A DNA stretch of 64,000 nucleotides from UMGS1225 sp034086705 (GTDB lineage Bacteria > Bacillota > Clostridia > Oscillospirales > CAG-272), in NCBI GenBank assembly GCA_034086705.1, contig JAXDZV010000030.1, positions 62,001-126,000 on the forward strand. The letters run 5' to 3'. Below, piece after piece: positions 52,153-61,565 of this stretch. How positions within the stretch are numbered: position 1 is the first letter of the stretch; the number at the start of each line of letters is the position of its first letter. The notes below the pieces were generated by a model, which had not been told where the DNA came from, ran no database searches, and saw only the letters and a list, made by a program, of their open reading frames with translations. Both the position numbers and the translations under genes were made by a program.

Positions 52153-52896
52153 ATGCAAAACAAACTACCACAACCAAACGACACTTTTTATGATTTTCCC
52201 ATGTATGCCTTCCCCTTTGAACAAACCACCGCGCAACTCATTTTACCGCAGACTGCGGCAAACGGAAGATGGTTGTTTAAAACAGAATATCTCGGTGCAT
52301 TCCCGGCAGCGGAGCTTGCTCTGTTGCAAGAGGGCTTTTGTGTAGCTCATGTAGACAATGAAAGCCGCTGGGGACGTCGGCAAGATACAGAACGGCAAAT
52401 TCGATTTGCGTCCTATATAACGAACGCCTTTGGGCTTGCCCCGCAGTGTGGGCTTGTCGGAATGTCTTGCGGAGGTATGCAGGCCATTCTACTCGCGGCG
52501 GCCGCACCGCAAGCGGTTAGCGCCATATATCTGGATGCACCTGTTGTAGACCTGTGCAGTTGTCCGATGGACTTTGCGCAGACACATCAGCGTGATCCGG
52601 AAATGATAGCGCAATGCCTGCAAGACCATGGAAAAACAGCAGCGCAAATGTTGAAATACCGCTCGCATCCATATGACTATTTGAAACAGCTTGCCGCATA
52701 CGCAATCCCCACCTTGCTGGTTGCAGCTGACAGCGACAGTGTCGTTCCTTTTTCGGAAAACGGCGTCTATCTGCAACAGGCATACCATGCCGCAGGTACC
52801 CCGCTCCAGATCATTCTGAAGCCGGGCGCGGATCATCATCCGCACGGCCTGCCGGATCCTACACCGATTATTTCTTTTTTGCGAGAATATGCATAA
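52153..52896 (+). CDS. Alpha/beta hydrolase
   Basis: 247 residues. The nucleophile elbow is GMSCGGM (Ser at ~105). The acid is Asp in VAADSDSVVPF and the catalytic His lies in GADHHPHG, giving a full Ser-Asp-His triad. No signal peptide is visible. Substrate is unknown; the fold fits esterases, peptidases or acyl-transfer enzymes. The ATG at 52153 has GAGG six bases upstream. A longer frame from 52072 would begin upstream of the -35 box and is excluded by the promoter. Confidence 0.8.
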   Translation: MQNKLPQPNDTFYDFPMYAFPFEQTTAQLILPQTAANGRWLFKTEYLGAFPAAELALLQEGFCVAHVDNESRWGRRQDTERQIRFASYITNAFGLAPQCGLVGMSCGGMQAILLAAAAPQAVSAIYLDAPVVDLCSCPMDFAQTHQRDPEMIAQCLQDHGKTAAQMLKYRSHPYDYLKQLAAYAIPTLLVAADSDSVVPFSENGVYLQQAYHAAGTPLQIILKPGADHHPHGLPDPTPIISFLREYA

Positions 52897-52901
52897 AAAA
52901 A

Positions 52902-52940
52902 CAAGTAGCGCGGAAATAACCCCGCGCCGCTTGCTTTTGC
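52902..52940. terminator. Bidirectional terminator
   Basis: CAAGTAGCGCGG pairs with CCGCGCCGCTTG (one mismatch), followed by CTTTT, between the convergent hydrolase and tyrS genes. Confidence 0.75.
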
Positions 52941-52956
52941 GCACAATGCGTGCAGT

Positions 52957-54171
52957 CTACTGCAACACAACTTTCTTGAAATTCTTCTTACCACGACGCA
53001 AAACAACACCCTCTTGCAGCGCCACGGATGAAAAAGACGCATGGATATCCGCAATTTTTTCTCCGTCCGCACTGACACCCCCCTGTTCCACCGCACGCCG
53101 TGCCTCCGAACGCGATGCACAAAGGCCCGCGGCACAAAGCAACGTCAAAATATCTGCCTGATTATTTGTAAGAATGTCCGTGCCAATAAAAATTTGGGGA
53201 GCATCTGCACCGCCACTGAAAACGGAACGTGCTGCCGCACGTGCCTGCTCTGCCTGTGCCGTTCCATGTACCAAAGCAGTAAGCTCATATGCCAGAATTT
53301 CTTTTTTCTCATTGATACGGGTGTCCGGCCAATTTTCCATTTGTGCAATGTCCGAAAGCGGCAAAAACGTCAGCATGCGCAAGCATTTCATCACATCTGT
53401 ATCTGCAACATTGCGCCAATACTGATAAAACTCAAACGGTGTGGTTTTTTTCGGGTCAAGCCATACCGCCCCCTTTTGCGTTTTGCCCATTTTTTTACCC
53501 TCTGAATTCAGCAGAAGCGTGATCGTCATCGCGTGTGCATCTTTGCCAAGCTTACGGCGTATGAGCTCCGTGCCGCCAAGCATATTGCTCCATTGATCGT
53601 CACCGCCAAATTGCAGATTACAGCCGTATTTTTCATACAGTTCCAGAAAATCATAGCTCTGCATCAGCATATAATTAAATTCCAAGAAAGACAGCCCTTT
53701 TTCCAAACGCTGTTTATAGCATTCCGCACGTAGCATCTGATTCACAGAGAAACATGCTCCCACTTCGCGTAAAAAGGCAACATAATTCAGCTGCATCAGC
53801 CAGTCTGCGTTGTTCACAAGCAACGCTTTTCCTTCGGAAAAATCAATAAATCTGCTCATCTGTTCCCTAAAGCAGGCAACGTTATGTGCAATGTTCTCAA
53901 CCGTCAGCATAGAACGCATATCGGTCCGTCCGGAAGGATCTCCCACCATAGCGGTACCGCCGCCGAGCAAAGCAATCGGGCGGTTGCCCGCCATTTGTAG
54001 CCGCTTCATCAGGCAAAGTGCCATAAAATGTCCAACATGCAGACTGTCTGCCGTCGGGTCAAATCCGATATAAAACACCGCACGCCCCGTATTGATCAAT
54101 TCTGCAACTTTTTCTTCATTGGTAACTTGCGCAATCAAGCCGCGCGCTTTCAGCTCTTCGTATACTGTCAT
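52957..54171 (-). CDS. tyrS: Tyrosyl-tRNA synthetase
   Basis: 404 residues. The class I signature is HVGHFMALC, the KMSKS-type loop is KKMGKTQKG, tyrosine-binding segments include YIGFDPTADSLH and QFGGDDQWSN, and an S4-like RNA-binding domain forms the C-terminus (ASRSEARRAVEQGGVSADG). It charges tRNA-Tyr. The ATG at 54171 has AAGGA upstream. The frame stays open through the T-box leader, but those codons are the riboswitch, which fixes the start here. It is controlled by a tyrosine T-box. Confidence 0.96.
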   Translation of the reverse strand: MTVYEELKARGLIAQVTNEEKVAELINTGRAVFYIGFDPTADSLHVGHFMALCLMKRLQMAGNRPIALLGGGTAMVGDPSGRTDMRSMLTVENIAHNVACFREQMSRFIDFSEGKALLVNNADWLMQLNYVAFLREVGACFSVNQMLRAECYKQRLEKGLSFLEFNYMLMQSYDFLELYEKYGCNLQFGGDDQWSNMLGGTELIRRKLGKDAHAMTITLLLNSEGKKMGKTQKGAVWLDPKKTTPFEFYQYWRNVADTDVMKCLRMLTFLPLSDIAQMENWPDTRINEKKEILAYELTALVHGTAQAEQARAAARSVFSGGADAPQIFIGTDILTNNQADILTLLCAAGLCASRSEARRAVEQGGVSADGEKIADIHASFSSVALQEGVVLRRGKKNFKKVVLQ

Positions 54172-54221
54172 TGTTCCGTTCCTTCCTAACAAAACTTTTA
54201 TTGAAGAATTTTTTCTCCCGA

Positions 54222-54466
54222 TAAAAAACGCCCTCTGCCACACGCAGAGGGCGTTACAAACGCGGTACCACCTCAGTTCGTGTTCGCCAACACGAACACC
54301 TCTTCTCCCGATATAACGGTCGAACCGGCGCAGCCTACACAAAAAACTTTTTCTCTTCGGTGCGCAGCTCCCACGGTGTATTTCCAAAGTGCTCTGCCTC
54401 CGCCTTGCATCTTCCGGCGTCTTTCTGCACACATAACAGCTTTGTACTTCTCCGCGATCTTTGCTT
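54222..54466 (-). promoter_or_regulatory. T-box leader of tyrS, specifier UAC (Tyr)
   Basis: On the minus strand the leader carries TAC (54380-54378) followed by A in the specifier position, above a closing CGCGG/CCGTG helix. The T-box core GGTGGTACCGCG lies at 54272-54261, and the terminator AACGCCCTCTGC/GCAGAGGGCGTT plus a T-run at 54256-54222. Specifier and gene product agree, which supports the way the other three leaders in this window are read. Confidence 0.93.
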
Positions 54467-54472
54467 TTTTAC

Positions 54473-54501
54473 AGTATAACAAATTTCGCCATGCTTGTCA
54501 A
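54473..54501 (-). promoter_or_regulatory. Sigma-A promoter of tyrS
   Basis: TTGACA and TATACT are separated by 17 bp on the minus strand. Confidence 0.85.
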
Positions 54502-54594
54502 GAGGCGGATATATTCCAAAGCCCTCTAAATGCAGGGCAACAACAGATTGTTGTACTTGCGGCAAAAAAACAGGGGCAACAATCAAAACGATAG

Positions 54595-54623
54595 TTGACA
54601 TTTGTTCACTTTTATGATATACT
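54595..54623 (+). promoter_or_regulatory. Sigma-A promoter of the DUF4190-like gene
   Basis: TTGACA and TATACT are separated by 17 bp, about 55 bp before the start codon. Confidence 0.85.
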
Positions 54624-54678
54624 GTCTACACACATTGGAAACATGTGTGTAATCATCAATTTTTGGAGGATTTGTTTT

Positions 54679-55035
54679 ATGGAACAAAACAATGGAAAAG
54701 GCATGTCCATTGCCGCACTCATTCTCGGTATTGCCGCCTGCGTTCTGGCATGGGTTTACATGTGGAACATCGCTGCAATCGTCTGCGGTATTGTTGGCTT
54801 AGTTCTTGCTGTTCTTGGCAGAAAGAATGCAGCTGCTGCGAACGCATCAAAGGGCCTGGGAACAGCGGGTCTGGTTCTCTCCATCATCGGCTTAGTTCTT
54901 GCTGTTATCGGTTTCTTTACCTGCACCCTGTGCATTGCCTGCGCAAGCTCCGCTGTGAATGATTTGTCAGGATCCGATTTAGAGGGCTTAGAGGGCGCGC
55001 TGCAGGGCGCACTCGATAGTGCCTTCGGTAATTAA
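54679..55035 (+). CDS. DUF4190-like small membrane protein
   Basis: 118 residues. After MEQNNGKGMS come two Gly/Ala/Val-rich hydrophobic hairpin units, IAALILGIAACVLAW...IVGLVLAVLGRKNA and GLGTAGLVLSIIGLVLAVIGFFTC, the repeat pattern of DUF4190 proteins. An acidic tail follows (NDLSGSDLEGLEGALQGALDSAFGN). Function is unknown. The ATG at 54679 has GGAGGA eight bases upstream; a longer frame from 54595 would start inside the promoter. Confidence 0.7.
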   Translation: MEQNNGKGMSIAALILGIAACVLAWVYMWNIAAIVCGIVGLVLAVLGRKNAAAANASKGLGTAGLVLSIIGLVLAVIGFFTCTLCIACASSAVNDLSGSDLEGLEGALQGALDSAFGN

Positions 55036-55073
55036 GCACGTATTTTTGCGACAAAACAATTCCTAATGATACA

Positions 55074-55110
55074 AAAAGCGGTATTTGCATAGGTCAAGTA
55101 CCGCTTTTTT
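55074..55110 (+). terminator. Terminator just ahead of lgt
   Basis: AAAAGCGGTA pairs with TACCGCTTTT around a ~15-nt loop, ending in a run of six T only 12 bp before the lgt start. No strong promoter is visible between it and the upstream gene, so it may act as an attenuator for lgt. Confidence 0.75.
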
Positions 55111-55122
55111 CATGGAGGTCAT

Positions 55123-55923
55123 ATGCTGCCCGATTTTGAGCTATTCGGTAAAACAATCGGTACCTACGGTCTATGCAGTATCATTGGTATCGTACTGTGC
55201 GTATGCGTTGCCACATACGCCGGCAAACGATATCGTCTCAGCTTTGACGATATTCTGCTCCTTACTCTTTCTATCTGCGGCGGCCTTTTGCTCGGCGGGC
55301 ACCTGCTGTATGCACTAACACAGCAGGAACAGCTGCGCACTGTTGTGCAAGCCATTGGAAAAGCCCCATTTCAGGCGATTCTGCGCACCCTGGCAAGCTG
55401 CTTTGGCGGTATGGTATTTTACGGTGGTTTTCTCGGCGGCATTGCGGGTGCGTGGCTTTTCGGCAAATACTATCGCCCGCTCACATCTGCCATCGCCCTC
55501 GATCTGTATGCGCTTGTCATACCGCTTTTTCATGCATTCGGACGTATCGGCTGTTTTTTGGGAGGATGCTGCTACGGCAAACCCTGGCAAAGCGGTGTAC
55601 AATTTCCATACAACCCCCTGGTGCCACAACTTTCTGAGGTGCCGCGTTTTCCCGTACAGCTGGTGGAAGCGGGTTGTAACCTTGTCATTTTCGGTGTTTT
55701 ATTGCTGCTGTGGTCTCGCCGCAAAACGCAAGAGAAACTGCTGTTTGTGTATATGCTTATTTATCCACCTGTGCGTTTCACGCTGGAATTCTTTCGCGGC
55801 GACTCCGTGCGCGGTTTCCTTTGGGGCCTTTCAACCTCCCAATGGATTAGCATTATCCTATTTTGCATTGCTTTACTGTATTATATGTTGCGCAACATCC
55901 GGCGCAAACAGCGTACTTCCTAA
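55123..55923 (+). CDS. lgt: Prolipoprotein diacylglyceryl transferase family protein
   Basis: 266 residues with about seven transmembrane helices. The signature region HAFGRIGCFLGGCCYG corresponds to the Lgt motif with the essential Arg, and RFTLEFFRGD supplies the C-terminal conserved Arg. The variant GGCCYG, in place of the classic NGE, is typical of a clostridial Lgt-like branch. Lgt attaches diacylglycerol from phosphatidylglycerol to the lipobox Cys of prelipoproteins; the PPIase lipoprotein encoded nearby would be a substrate. The ATG at 55123 has GGAGG upstream. Confidence 0.85.
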   Translation: MLPDFELFGKTIGTYGLCSIIGIVLCVCVATYAGKRYRLSFDDILLLTLSICGGLLLGGHLLYALTQQEQLRTVVQAIGKAPFQAILRTLASCFGGMVFYGGFLGGIAGAWLFGKYYRPLTSAIALDLYALVIPLFHAFGRIGCFLGGCCYGKPWQSGVQFPYNPLVPQLSEVPRFPVQLVEAGCNLVIFGVLLLLWSRRKTQEKLLFVYMLIYPPVRFTLEFFRGDSVRGFLWGLSTSQWISIILFCIALLYYMLRNIRRKQRTS

Positions 55924-55929
55924 AAAAGT

Positions 55930-55968
55930 CGGACCGTACAGCTCTTTGAGACTGTACGGTCTTTTTGC
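55930..55968 (+). terminator. Terminator after lgt
   Basis: GACCGTACAG pairs with CTGTACGGTC around a ten-base loop, followed by TTTTT. It lies between convergent genes. Confidence 0.88.
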
Positions 55969-55975
55969 ACAATAG

Positions 55976-57094
55976 CTAAGTGCGAAAGAAAGCAATGTTC
56001 GCTTGCTCCAGATTGAAAGAATCCAACACAGAACGGTTTTCCCGAATTTGCGAGATGATCTGTGCTGTATATGCAGCAAAATCGTCGCTCTGCAAATACT
56101 CGATAAATCGATTTAGCATGGTGCAGTAAATAGAATCTTGCCAGGGCTTGTCAACCAGTTGACACTTTTGCAAGAAATGAACACCTGCGTCTGTCTCTAC
56201 ACGCACCGTATCACCAATCTCCGCCAATCCAAGTGCAGCGGATGTAAACGTTTTATCAAACCCAGAGAAGGAAGCTACCAGGTAGCCACTTTGATATGTC
56301 TTTGCCGTACTATCCTCGTTGTATTGCTCCATCAATGCATCAAAATCCGCACCTTCTGCCAGCGCCTTTTCCACAACAGCTACCTTCTCTTCTTTTGCAG
56401 TCTGTTCTGCTTCGCTCAATGGCTCTGTCAGGGGTTTGCCCTGCTCATCAGTCAGTGCATATCCGTCAGAATCAATTATATTCTTGTAGTGGGTTCGAAT
56501 TAAAAGATGTTTAACACACACATAATTGTTTTCATAAAACGTCTGATATGCTTCTTGCGAGATTTCACGCGCTCCGGAAATCCCCTGCGATGCGTCTCCG
56601 TACAGATACGTATATAACTGTGCGATTTTCTCTTCTGCAAGCAAGACCTTTTCGTATCGTTCTGTATTCAGCCCCATGATTGCCAGTTTCTCATTCAACG
56701 CCGCACGACCACCTGCCTGTGCCATTTCTGAGGATATTTTTTGTGAGACGGCCGTTGTTGCAGAAGAGGCAAGCTGCAAGTTGAACTGGTCATACAGATA
56801 CAATGAAGCGACATTGTTTTTAATCATCGCATCAATTCTTTCACGATACATATCACCAATTGTTTCTCCCTGCTTTGTGCCCGCCAGAGCAAAATACGCA
56901 ACGCTGTCTTCCCCATCCAAACTGTTCAGCAAATAGTTTTTATAGCTGGAATACCAATACGCATACATACTTTTTGTTACCTTTGCTCCGCCGAAAGACA
57001 TTGCAATCGGATCCCCTGCGCCGCACCCCGTCGTCCCCCACAAAGCAAGCGCCGCCAAAAGCATGCAACAAACATATCGTACTCCTAATTTCAT
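55976..57094 (-). CDS. PrsA/SurA-like peptidyl-prolyl isomerase lipoprotein
   Basis: 372 residues. The signal peptide ends in a lipobox-like TTGCGAG (Cys24). A SurA-type helical N-terminal region (~35-190) is followed by a parvulin-like segment (~190-320: CVKHLLIRTHY, EGADFDALMEQYNEDS, SGYLVASF, VETDAGVHFLQK) and a helical tail. It probably folds secreted proteins on the outer face of the membrane. A GGAG site precedes the ATG. In many Clostridia this gene follows pth and mfd, as it does here. Confidence 0.85.
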   Translation of the reverse strand: MKLGVRYVCCMLLAALALWGTTGCGAGDPIAMSFGGAKVTKSMYAYWYSSYKNYLLNSLDGEDSVAYFALAGTKQGETIGDMYRERIDAMIKNNVASLYLYDQFNLQLASSATTAVSQKISSEMAQAGGRAALNEKLAIMGLNTERYEKVLLAEEKIAQLYTYLYGDASQGISGAREISQEAYQTFYENNYVCVKHLLIRTHYKNIIDSDGYALTDEQGKPLTEPLSEAEQTAKEEKVAVVEKALAEGADFDALMEQYNEDSTAKTYQSGYLVASFSGFDKTFTSAALGLAEIGDTVRVETDAGVHFLQKCQLVDKPWQDSIYCTMLNRFIEYLQSDDFAAYTAQIISQIRENRSVLDSFNLEQANIAFFRT

Positions 57095-57286
57095 ATATCT
57101 TCATTCTCCTTCGTTTTCTCTGTATTTTTAAGGGTTTTGGAATTTGGGGCTTTCGGTGTCTACTCCATTTTTACGCCATTGGCATATGGATCCGCAGTGA
57201 AAACCGGTGGGTTTTATTCTGCCCGGTCTTTTATAAAAGTCAATGTTTTCAAGCGTCAGCGGCTTTCATCACAGAGGCGGAGATCC

Positions 57287-57328
57287 TTATGAAACCGGCT
57301 CGGATACGCCGATACCTCGTTTCATCAT
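57287..57328 (-). other. Possible 13-codon reading frame between mfd and the PPIase gene
   Basis: Nine bases after the mfd stop, a strong site (TAGGAGAAGAGA) precedes ATGATG and a short frame, MMKRGIGVSEPVS. The 243-bp gap contains nothing else I recognise. It could be a tiny peptide, a leader or the truncated start of a lost gene. Confidence 0.25.
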
Positions 57329-57337
57329 TCTCTTCTC

Positions 57338-60300
57338 CTATTCTGATTTTGCCGATATCGCCTGCAGCTCATTCGCATACGTCTGCAAAACAGACAGCAC
57401 CTGTGAAATCAAATGCGCCTGCCGCTGTGGGCGAAAGGTAATGTGCGGCTCCTTTCCCATTGTCAAGAAAAGCTTTCCCATCGCATTCTTATCATGATTG
57501 ATCTGTGCTGTAAATGCGCTCCAAAAAGCTTCGTCTACCGTGTGCGGCACAAAAATCACAGCATTTTCGCGTTGTTCAATACGTGAAAAGCCAAGAGCTG
57601 TTCCAAGTGCACGTAACGCGGAAAGCTGTACCAGCGAACGTGTCTGCACAGGCAACTTTCCAAATCGGTCGCGCAACTCCTGCTCAATATCATGTGCATC
57701 CTCCACCGTTTCGATGCTTGCGATCTTGCGGTACAAATCAATACGGTCTGCCGCCTGCGAAACATAAGAAGAAGGTAGGTTTGCATCACACCGGAAAGTG
57801 ACCGTACATTTTTCGATGGGGCGTACCTGTTCACCCTTTTCCGTTAAAATCGCTTCATTGAGCAACTTAATATACAAATCATACCCAACTGCCTCCATGT
57901 GCCCGTGTTGCTGCGCACCGAGCACATTGCCGGCTCCCCGTATTTCAAGATCCCGCATAGCAATTTTGAAACCTGCACCGAATTGCGTATATTCCCGAAT
58001 TGCCTGCAAACGCTTTGTTGCAACTTCGGAAAGCACCTTTCCTTTGGGAAAAGTAAAGTACGCGTAGGCACGCCGTCCGGAGCGGCCGATTCTACCGCGA
58101 AGCTGATGTAACTGAGAAAGACCCATACAGTCTGCGTTCTCAATGATAAGCGTATTCGCGTTTGGAATATCTACACCTGTCTCTATGATTGTGGTGCATA
58201 CAAGAATGTCAATTTCGCCATCAATCATTTGCTGCCAGATGCGCTCCATCGCATCGCGATCTGTTTTTCCGTGCGCCACAGCTATCCGTGCCTGCGGAAT
58301 AGCAGCATGAATGCGCGCCGCACACCGATCAATATCCTCCACGCGATTATGCAGCCAAAACACTTGCCCGGCGCGGCGCATTTCTTTTTTGAGCGCCTCC
58401 GCAAGAATTTGCGCGTCATATTCCAGCACATACGTCTGCACCGGCACGCGATCCTGCGGCGCCTCCTCCAAAATACTCATATCGCGAATTCCTGTCATAG
58501 ACATATGCAAGGTGCGCGGAATAGGTGTTGCAGTCAACGTGAGAACATCTACGCCCCGCACCAGCTGTTTCAGTTTCTCTTTCTGTGCCACACCAAAGCG
58601 TTGTTCCTCATCCACAATAACAAGCCCAAGATCATGAAATTGTACGTCTGCACTAAGCAGCCGATGCGTCCCCACAGAGATATCCACTTCTCCCCGGCGA
58701 ATTCTCCGCAGTGCCTGCTGCATCTGCTTTTGTGTGCGAAAACGGGAGAGCACCTCCACATTCACCGGGAATCCGCGCATACGCGCCTGCACCGTTTGGA
58801 AATGCTGCATTGCAAGAATCGTAGTCGGGCAAAGCAGGGCAACCTGCTTGCCGTTTTCTACTGCTTTAAAGGCGGCGCGCAGCGCAACCTCTGTTTTGCC
58901 ATAGCCAACATCGCCGCAAAGCAATCGCTCCATAGGAACATTCAGTTCCATGTCTTCCTTGATCTCCTGTGCTGCCTGTAGCTGCCCTGCCGTTTCTTCA
59001 TATGGAAAGGTCTGCTCAAAATCGCGCTGCATCGCATCATCCGGACCAAAAGCAAAGCCAGGTAAACGGCGACGCGCTGCATATAATGCAATTAGTTCTT
59101 TTGCCATTTCTCTTGTAGCAGTGCGTACACGATTTTTTGTTTTCGTCCACTCACTGCCACCCATCTTGGACAAACGTACCGTGCCATCCTCTGTTCGTGC
59201 TCCAATATACTTTGAAACCATGTCCAGCTGATCACACGGCACAAAGAGACTATCTCCCCCTGCATACTGCAGCGTTATAAAATCCCTGGTGCACCCGTCG
59301 ATATCCGTGATGGAACGTAGTCCTTCATAGCGAGCAATTCCGTGCGTTTCATGCACAACATAATCGCCGACTTGCAAATCCGCGTAGGATGCAATGCGTT
59401 CTGCTGCCGTCTTTTTTGAACGGCGTTTGCACTGCTGTGCTCCGGCATGCTTTGTTACATACCCGTTGCGTCCTCGGTACAACGAAAGCAATGCAAAACG
59501 ATCGCGTATCAATAAAAATCCGGCACTATCCAGCCCTGCAATTAAATACGGAGTTCCTGACTGCAATGTGGAAGGGTCAACCTCAGCAACGGTATCCGGT
59601 GCGATTAGATCGTGTTGTTGCAACAGCTCCCGCACAGTGCGCCTTTGTGTTTCATTTTCGCATAGCAACACAACTCGGTAGCCAGTCGCAGTATATTGCT
59701 GTACATCCTCCGCCAAAAGCTCCGGCGACGAAAGATATCGCACGGACTGTTGCACATCAAAATGAAAGCTGCCGCCCAGGCGCATGCCCGTACTCGTTGT
59801 TGCAAAGGCATCCGCAATTACGGCAACCGTCTTCTCTAAAAACTTCGTGAGTGTGACACGGTTCTTTGCATATACAGCATACTTTCCGCAGAGTACCCCT
59901 TGCTCGCACAGAGATGTTGCCGTTTCATTCATCTGCCATTCAAAAGCATCCAAACGTGCGCGGCATGCAGCACTATCCAGCAGCAGCACCGCCGCCGTGT
60001 TGGAAAAATAGTCCAAAAGAGAGCTACTGTTTGGATATATCAAAGCACTGTATTTGTCATAAAAAAAATCTTCGGTTCCCGTTTGTAAAGCTGTCAACTC
60101 CCTCGAAAGTAGCTGGCGCTGCTCCGTCTGTGACGGTTCCAACCGTTTTTCCGCAGACACAATGGCATCTGCAATCCGCTTTTTCGCAGCGGCATCCGGC
60201 AACAATTCCCTAGCGGGAAAAACCGAAAAAACCGGGATGGCTTCCCCCCGGCGTTGAGATAAAAGGTCAAACGGCGCAATTGTCTCGATTTCGTCTCCAA

Positions 60301-60913
60301 AAAACTCAATGCGCACCGGCAATTGGCTTTGCGGTGAAAAAACATCCACAATGCCGCCACGTCGTGCAAATTGCCCCACACCGTCTACCTGGGTGCACGG
60401 CGTATATCCACAGGCCAACAACTGCTGCGTAAAGGCCTGCGGCTCTATGCTGTCTTTCGGATGCAATGTACAACAAAGCTGTGTGAAATTTTCCCGCGGC
60501 ATGGTAAACTGCAGGGCTGCATCCGGCGTACTCAGCACAACATCCGCCTCTGCGTTGCACAACGCAGCAAGTGTGCGCAACCTTTCCTGCTCAAATTCCA
60601 AAGAAGCCGTTACCTGCCCGAAATGCAAATCCCGCAGCGGATATTGAAACACACGCAATCCGCGTGCTGCAAATGCCCGCGCAAAAACTGCTGCATCGCG
60701 TTCCTCAGGCAACAACACCAGCATCGGCATCTCTGCTCCGACTCGCTCAAGCCCCGCTCGCAACGCCACCGCAAATGCCTCGCGTGCCCCTTCGCATAAT
60801 CCTGTCACAAGCAAAGGATGGGAAATGCTCTTGCGGCGCTGTGCAGTATAGCATGTCAGCAATTCGGAAAACTCTCCAAGCTGCGCAAAGATATGCTCAG
60901 GTAGCAACATCAT
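57338..60913 (-). CDS. mfd: Transcription-repair coupling factor Mfd
   Basis: 1,191 residues. The N-terminal UvrB-homology region (~1-350) includes GQFARRGGIVDVF. A CarD-like RNA-polymerase-interaction domain follows (DLQVGDYVVHETHGIARYEGL). The RecG-like translocase has GDVGYGKTEVALRAA (motif I), VDEEQRFG (motif II), TATPIPRTLHMS and QLRGRIGRSGRRAYAYF, and a TRCF C-terminal domain ends the protein. It removes stalled RNA polymerase and recruits excision repair. Its ATG overlaps the pth stop (ATGA), so the two are coupled. Confidence 0.96.
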   Translation of the reverse strand: MMLLPEHIFAQLGEFSELLTCYTAQRRKSISHPLLVTGLCEGAREAFAVALRAGLERVGAEMPMLVLLPEERDAAVFARAFAARGLRVFQYPLRDLHFGQVTASLEFEQERLRTLAALCNAEADVVLSTPDAALQFTMPRENFTQLCCTLHPKDSIEPQAFTQQLLACGYTPCTQVDGVGQFARRGGIVDVFSPQSQLPVRIEFFGDEIETIAPFDLLSQRRGEAIPVFSVFPARELLPDAAAKKRIADAIVSAEKRLEPSQTEQRQLLSRELTALQTGTEDFFYDKYSALIYPNSSSLLDYFSNTAAVLLLDSAACRARLDAFEWQMNETATSLCEQGVLCGKYAVYAKNRVTLTKFLEKTVAVIADAFATTSTGMRLGGSFHFDVQQSVRYLSSPELLAEDVQQYTATGYRVVLLCENETQRRTVRELLQQHDLIAPDTVAEVDPSTLQSGTPYLIAGLDSAGFLLIRDRFALLSLYRGRNGYVTKHAGAQQCKRRSKKTAAERIASYADLQVGDYVVHETHGIARYEGLRSITDIDGCTRDFITLQYAGGDSLFVPCDQLDMVSKYIGARTEDGTVRLSKMGGSEWTKTKNRVRTATREMAKELIALYAARRRLPGFAFGPDDAMQRDFEQTFPYEETAGQLQAAQEIKEDMELNVPMERLLCGDVGYGKTEVALRAAFKAVENGKQVALLCPTTILAMQHFQTVQARMRGFPVNVEVLSRFRTQKQMQQALRRIRRGEVDISVGTHRLLSADVQFHDLGLVIVDEEQRFGVAQKEKLKQLVRGVDVLTLTATPIPRTLHMSMTGIRDMSILEEAPQDRVPVQTYVLEYDAQILAEALKKEMRRAGQVFWLHNRVEDIDRCAARIHAAIPQARIAVAHGKTDRDAMERIWQQMIDGEIDILVCTTIIETGVDIPNANTLIIENADCMGLSQLHQLRGRIGRSGRRAYAYFTFPKGKVLSEVATKRLQAIREYTQFGAGFKIAMRDLEIRGAGNVLGAQQHGHMEAVGYDLYIKLLNEAILTEKGEQVRPIEKCTVTFRCDANLPSSYVSQAADRIDLYRKIASIETVEDAHDIEQELRDRFGKLPVQTRSLVQLSALRALGTALGFSRIEQRENAVIFVPHTVDEAFWSAFTAQINHDKNAMGKLFLTMGKEPHITFRPQRQAHLISQVLSVLQTYANELQAISAKSE

Positions 60914-61551
60914 GCTCTATCCCCCGCATTAACTATAGCAACTGCCGCATCAAATGATCCGCTTACTACCAACTCACACCCGCGAATTAAGTCCTGATAC
61001 CGGGCAGCTGTTGCGTCCAGTTCCTGCTGCGTCATTTTCCCAAGCACATACTCTGCCATGGGATACGCCTGGTCCGGCTTTTGCCCAACACCGATCCGTA
61101 GCCGCAAATAGGACTGGGTGCCAAGCCTTTCTGCCACAGAGCGTAACCCTTTTTGGCCGCCATCTGAACCGCCGTGCCGCAAACGCATCCGGCCAATGTC
61201 CAAATGCACATCATCGCTGAGAATCAAAATCTGCTCCGCAGACAGCGTATAATACCGTGCCGCCTGCGCAACAGCATCACCGGAACAGTTCATATATGTT
61301 TGCGGTTTCATCAGCAGTACACCCTTTCCCCCTATCTCTGCACGGCCGACCAATGCACTGAATTTGGCGCGATTGATCTGACAATTCAGAGAAGCTGCCA
61401 GCGCATCCAACGCGCGAAAGCCCGCATTATGCCGTGTTTTTTCATACTGGACACCGGGGTTTCCAAGCCCTGCAATTAAAAAAGAAACACCCAAAGAGGC
61501 AGGTGCAGCGTGCTGCCCCTGCAACTTAGCAAAACAATCCCAAATTGACAC
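60910..61551 (-). CDS. pth: Peptidyl-tRNA hydrolase
   Basis: 213 residues. Signatures are FLIAGLGNPGVQYEKTRHNAGF (with the catalytic His), MKPQTYMNCSG, DDVHLDIGRMRLR and GGSDGGQKGL. It frees tRNA from dropped-off peptidyl-tRNA. The start is GTG at 61551 with GGGGGAAA upstream. The N-terminal extension of ~20 residues before the core is longer than in E. coli, and an upstream frame inside asnA is ignored. Gap to asnA is 14 bp; the 3' end overlaps mfd. Confidence 0.93.
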   Translation of the reverse strand: MSIWDCFAKLQGQHAAPASLGVSFLIAGLGNPGVQYEKTRHNAGFRALDALAASLNCQINRAKFSALVGRAEIGGKGVLLMKPQTYMNCSGDAVAQAARYYTLSAEQILILSDDVHLDIGRMRLRHGGSDGGQKGLRSVAERLGTQSYLRLRIGVGQKPDQAYPMAEYVLGKMTQQELDATAARYQDLIRGCELVVSGSFDAAVAIVNAGDRA

Positions 61552-61565
61552 TGCGTTTCCCCCGT

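Noticed and set aside
54172..54432. 87-codon in-frame extension of TyrRS
   Set aside because: It is the T-box leader, including the terminator; real TyrRS starts at MTVYEELK.
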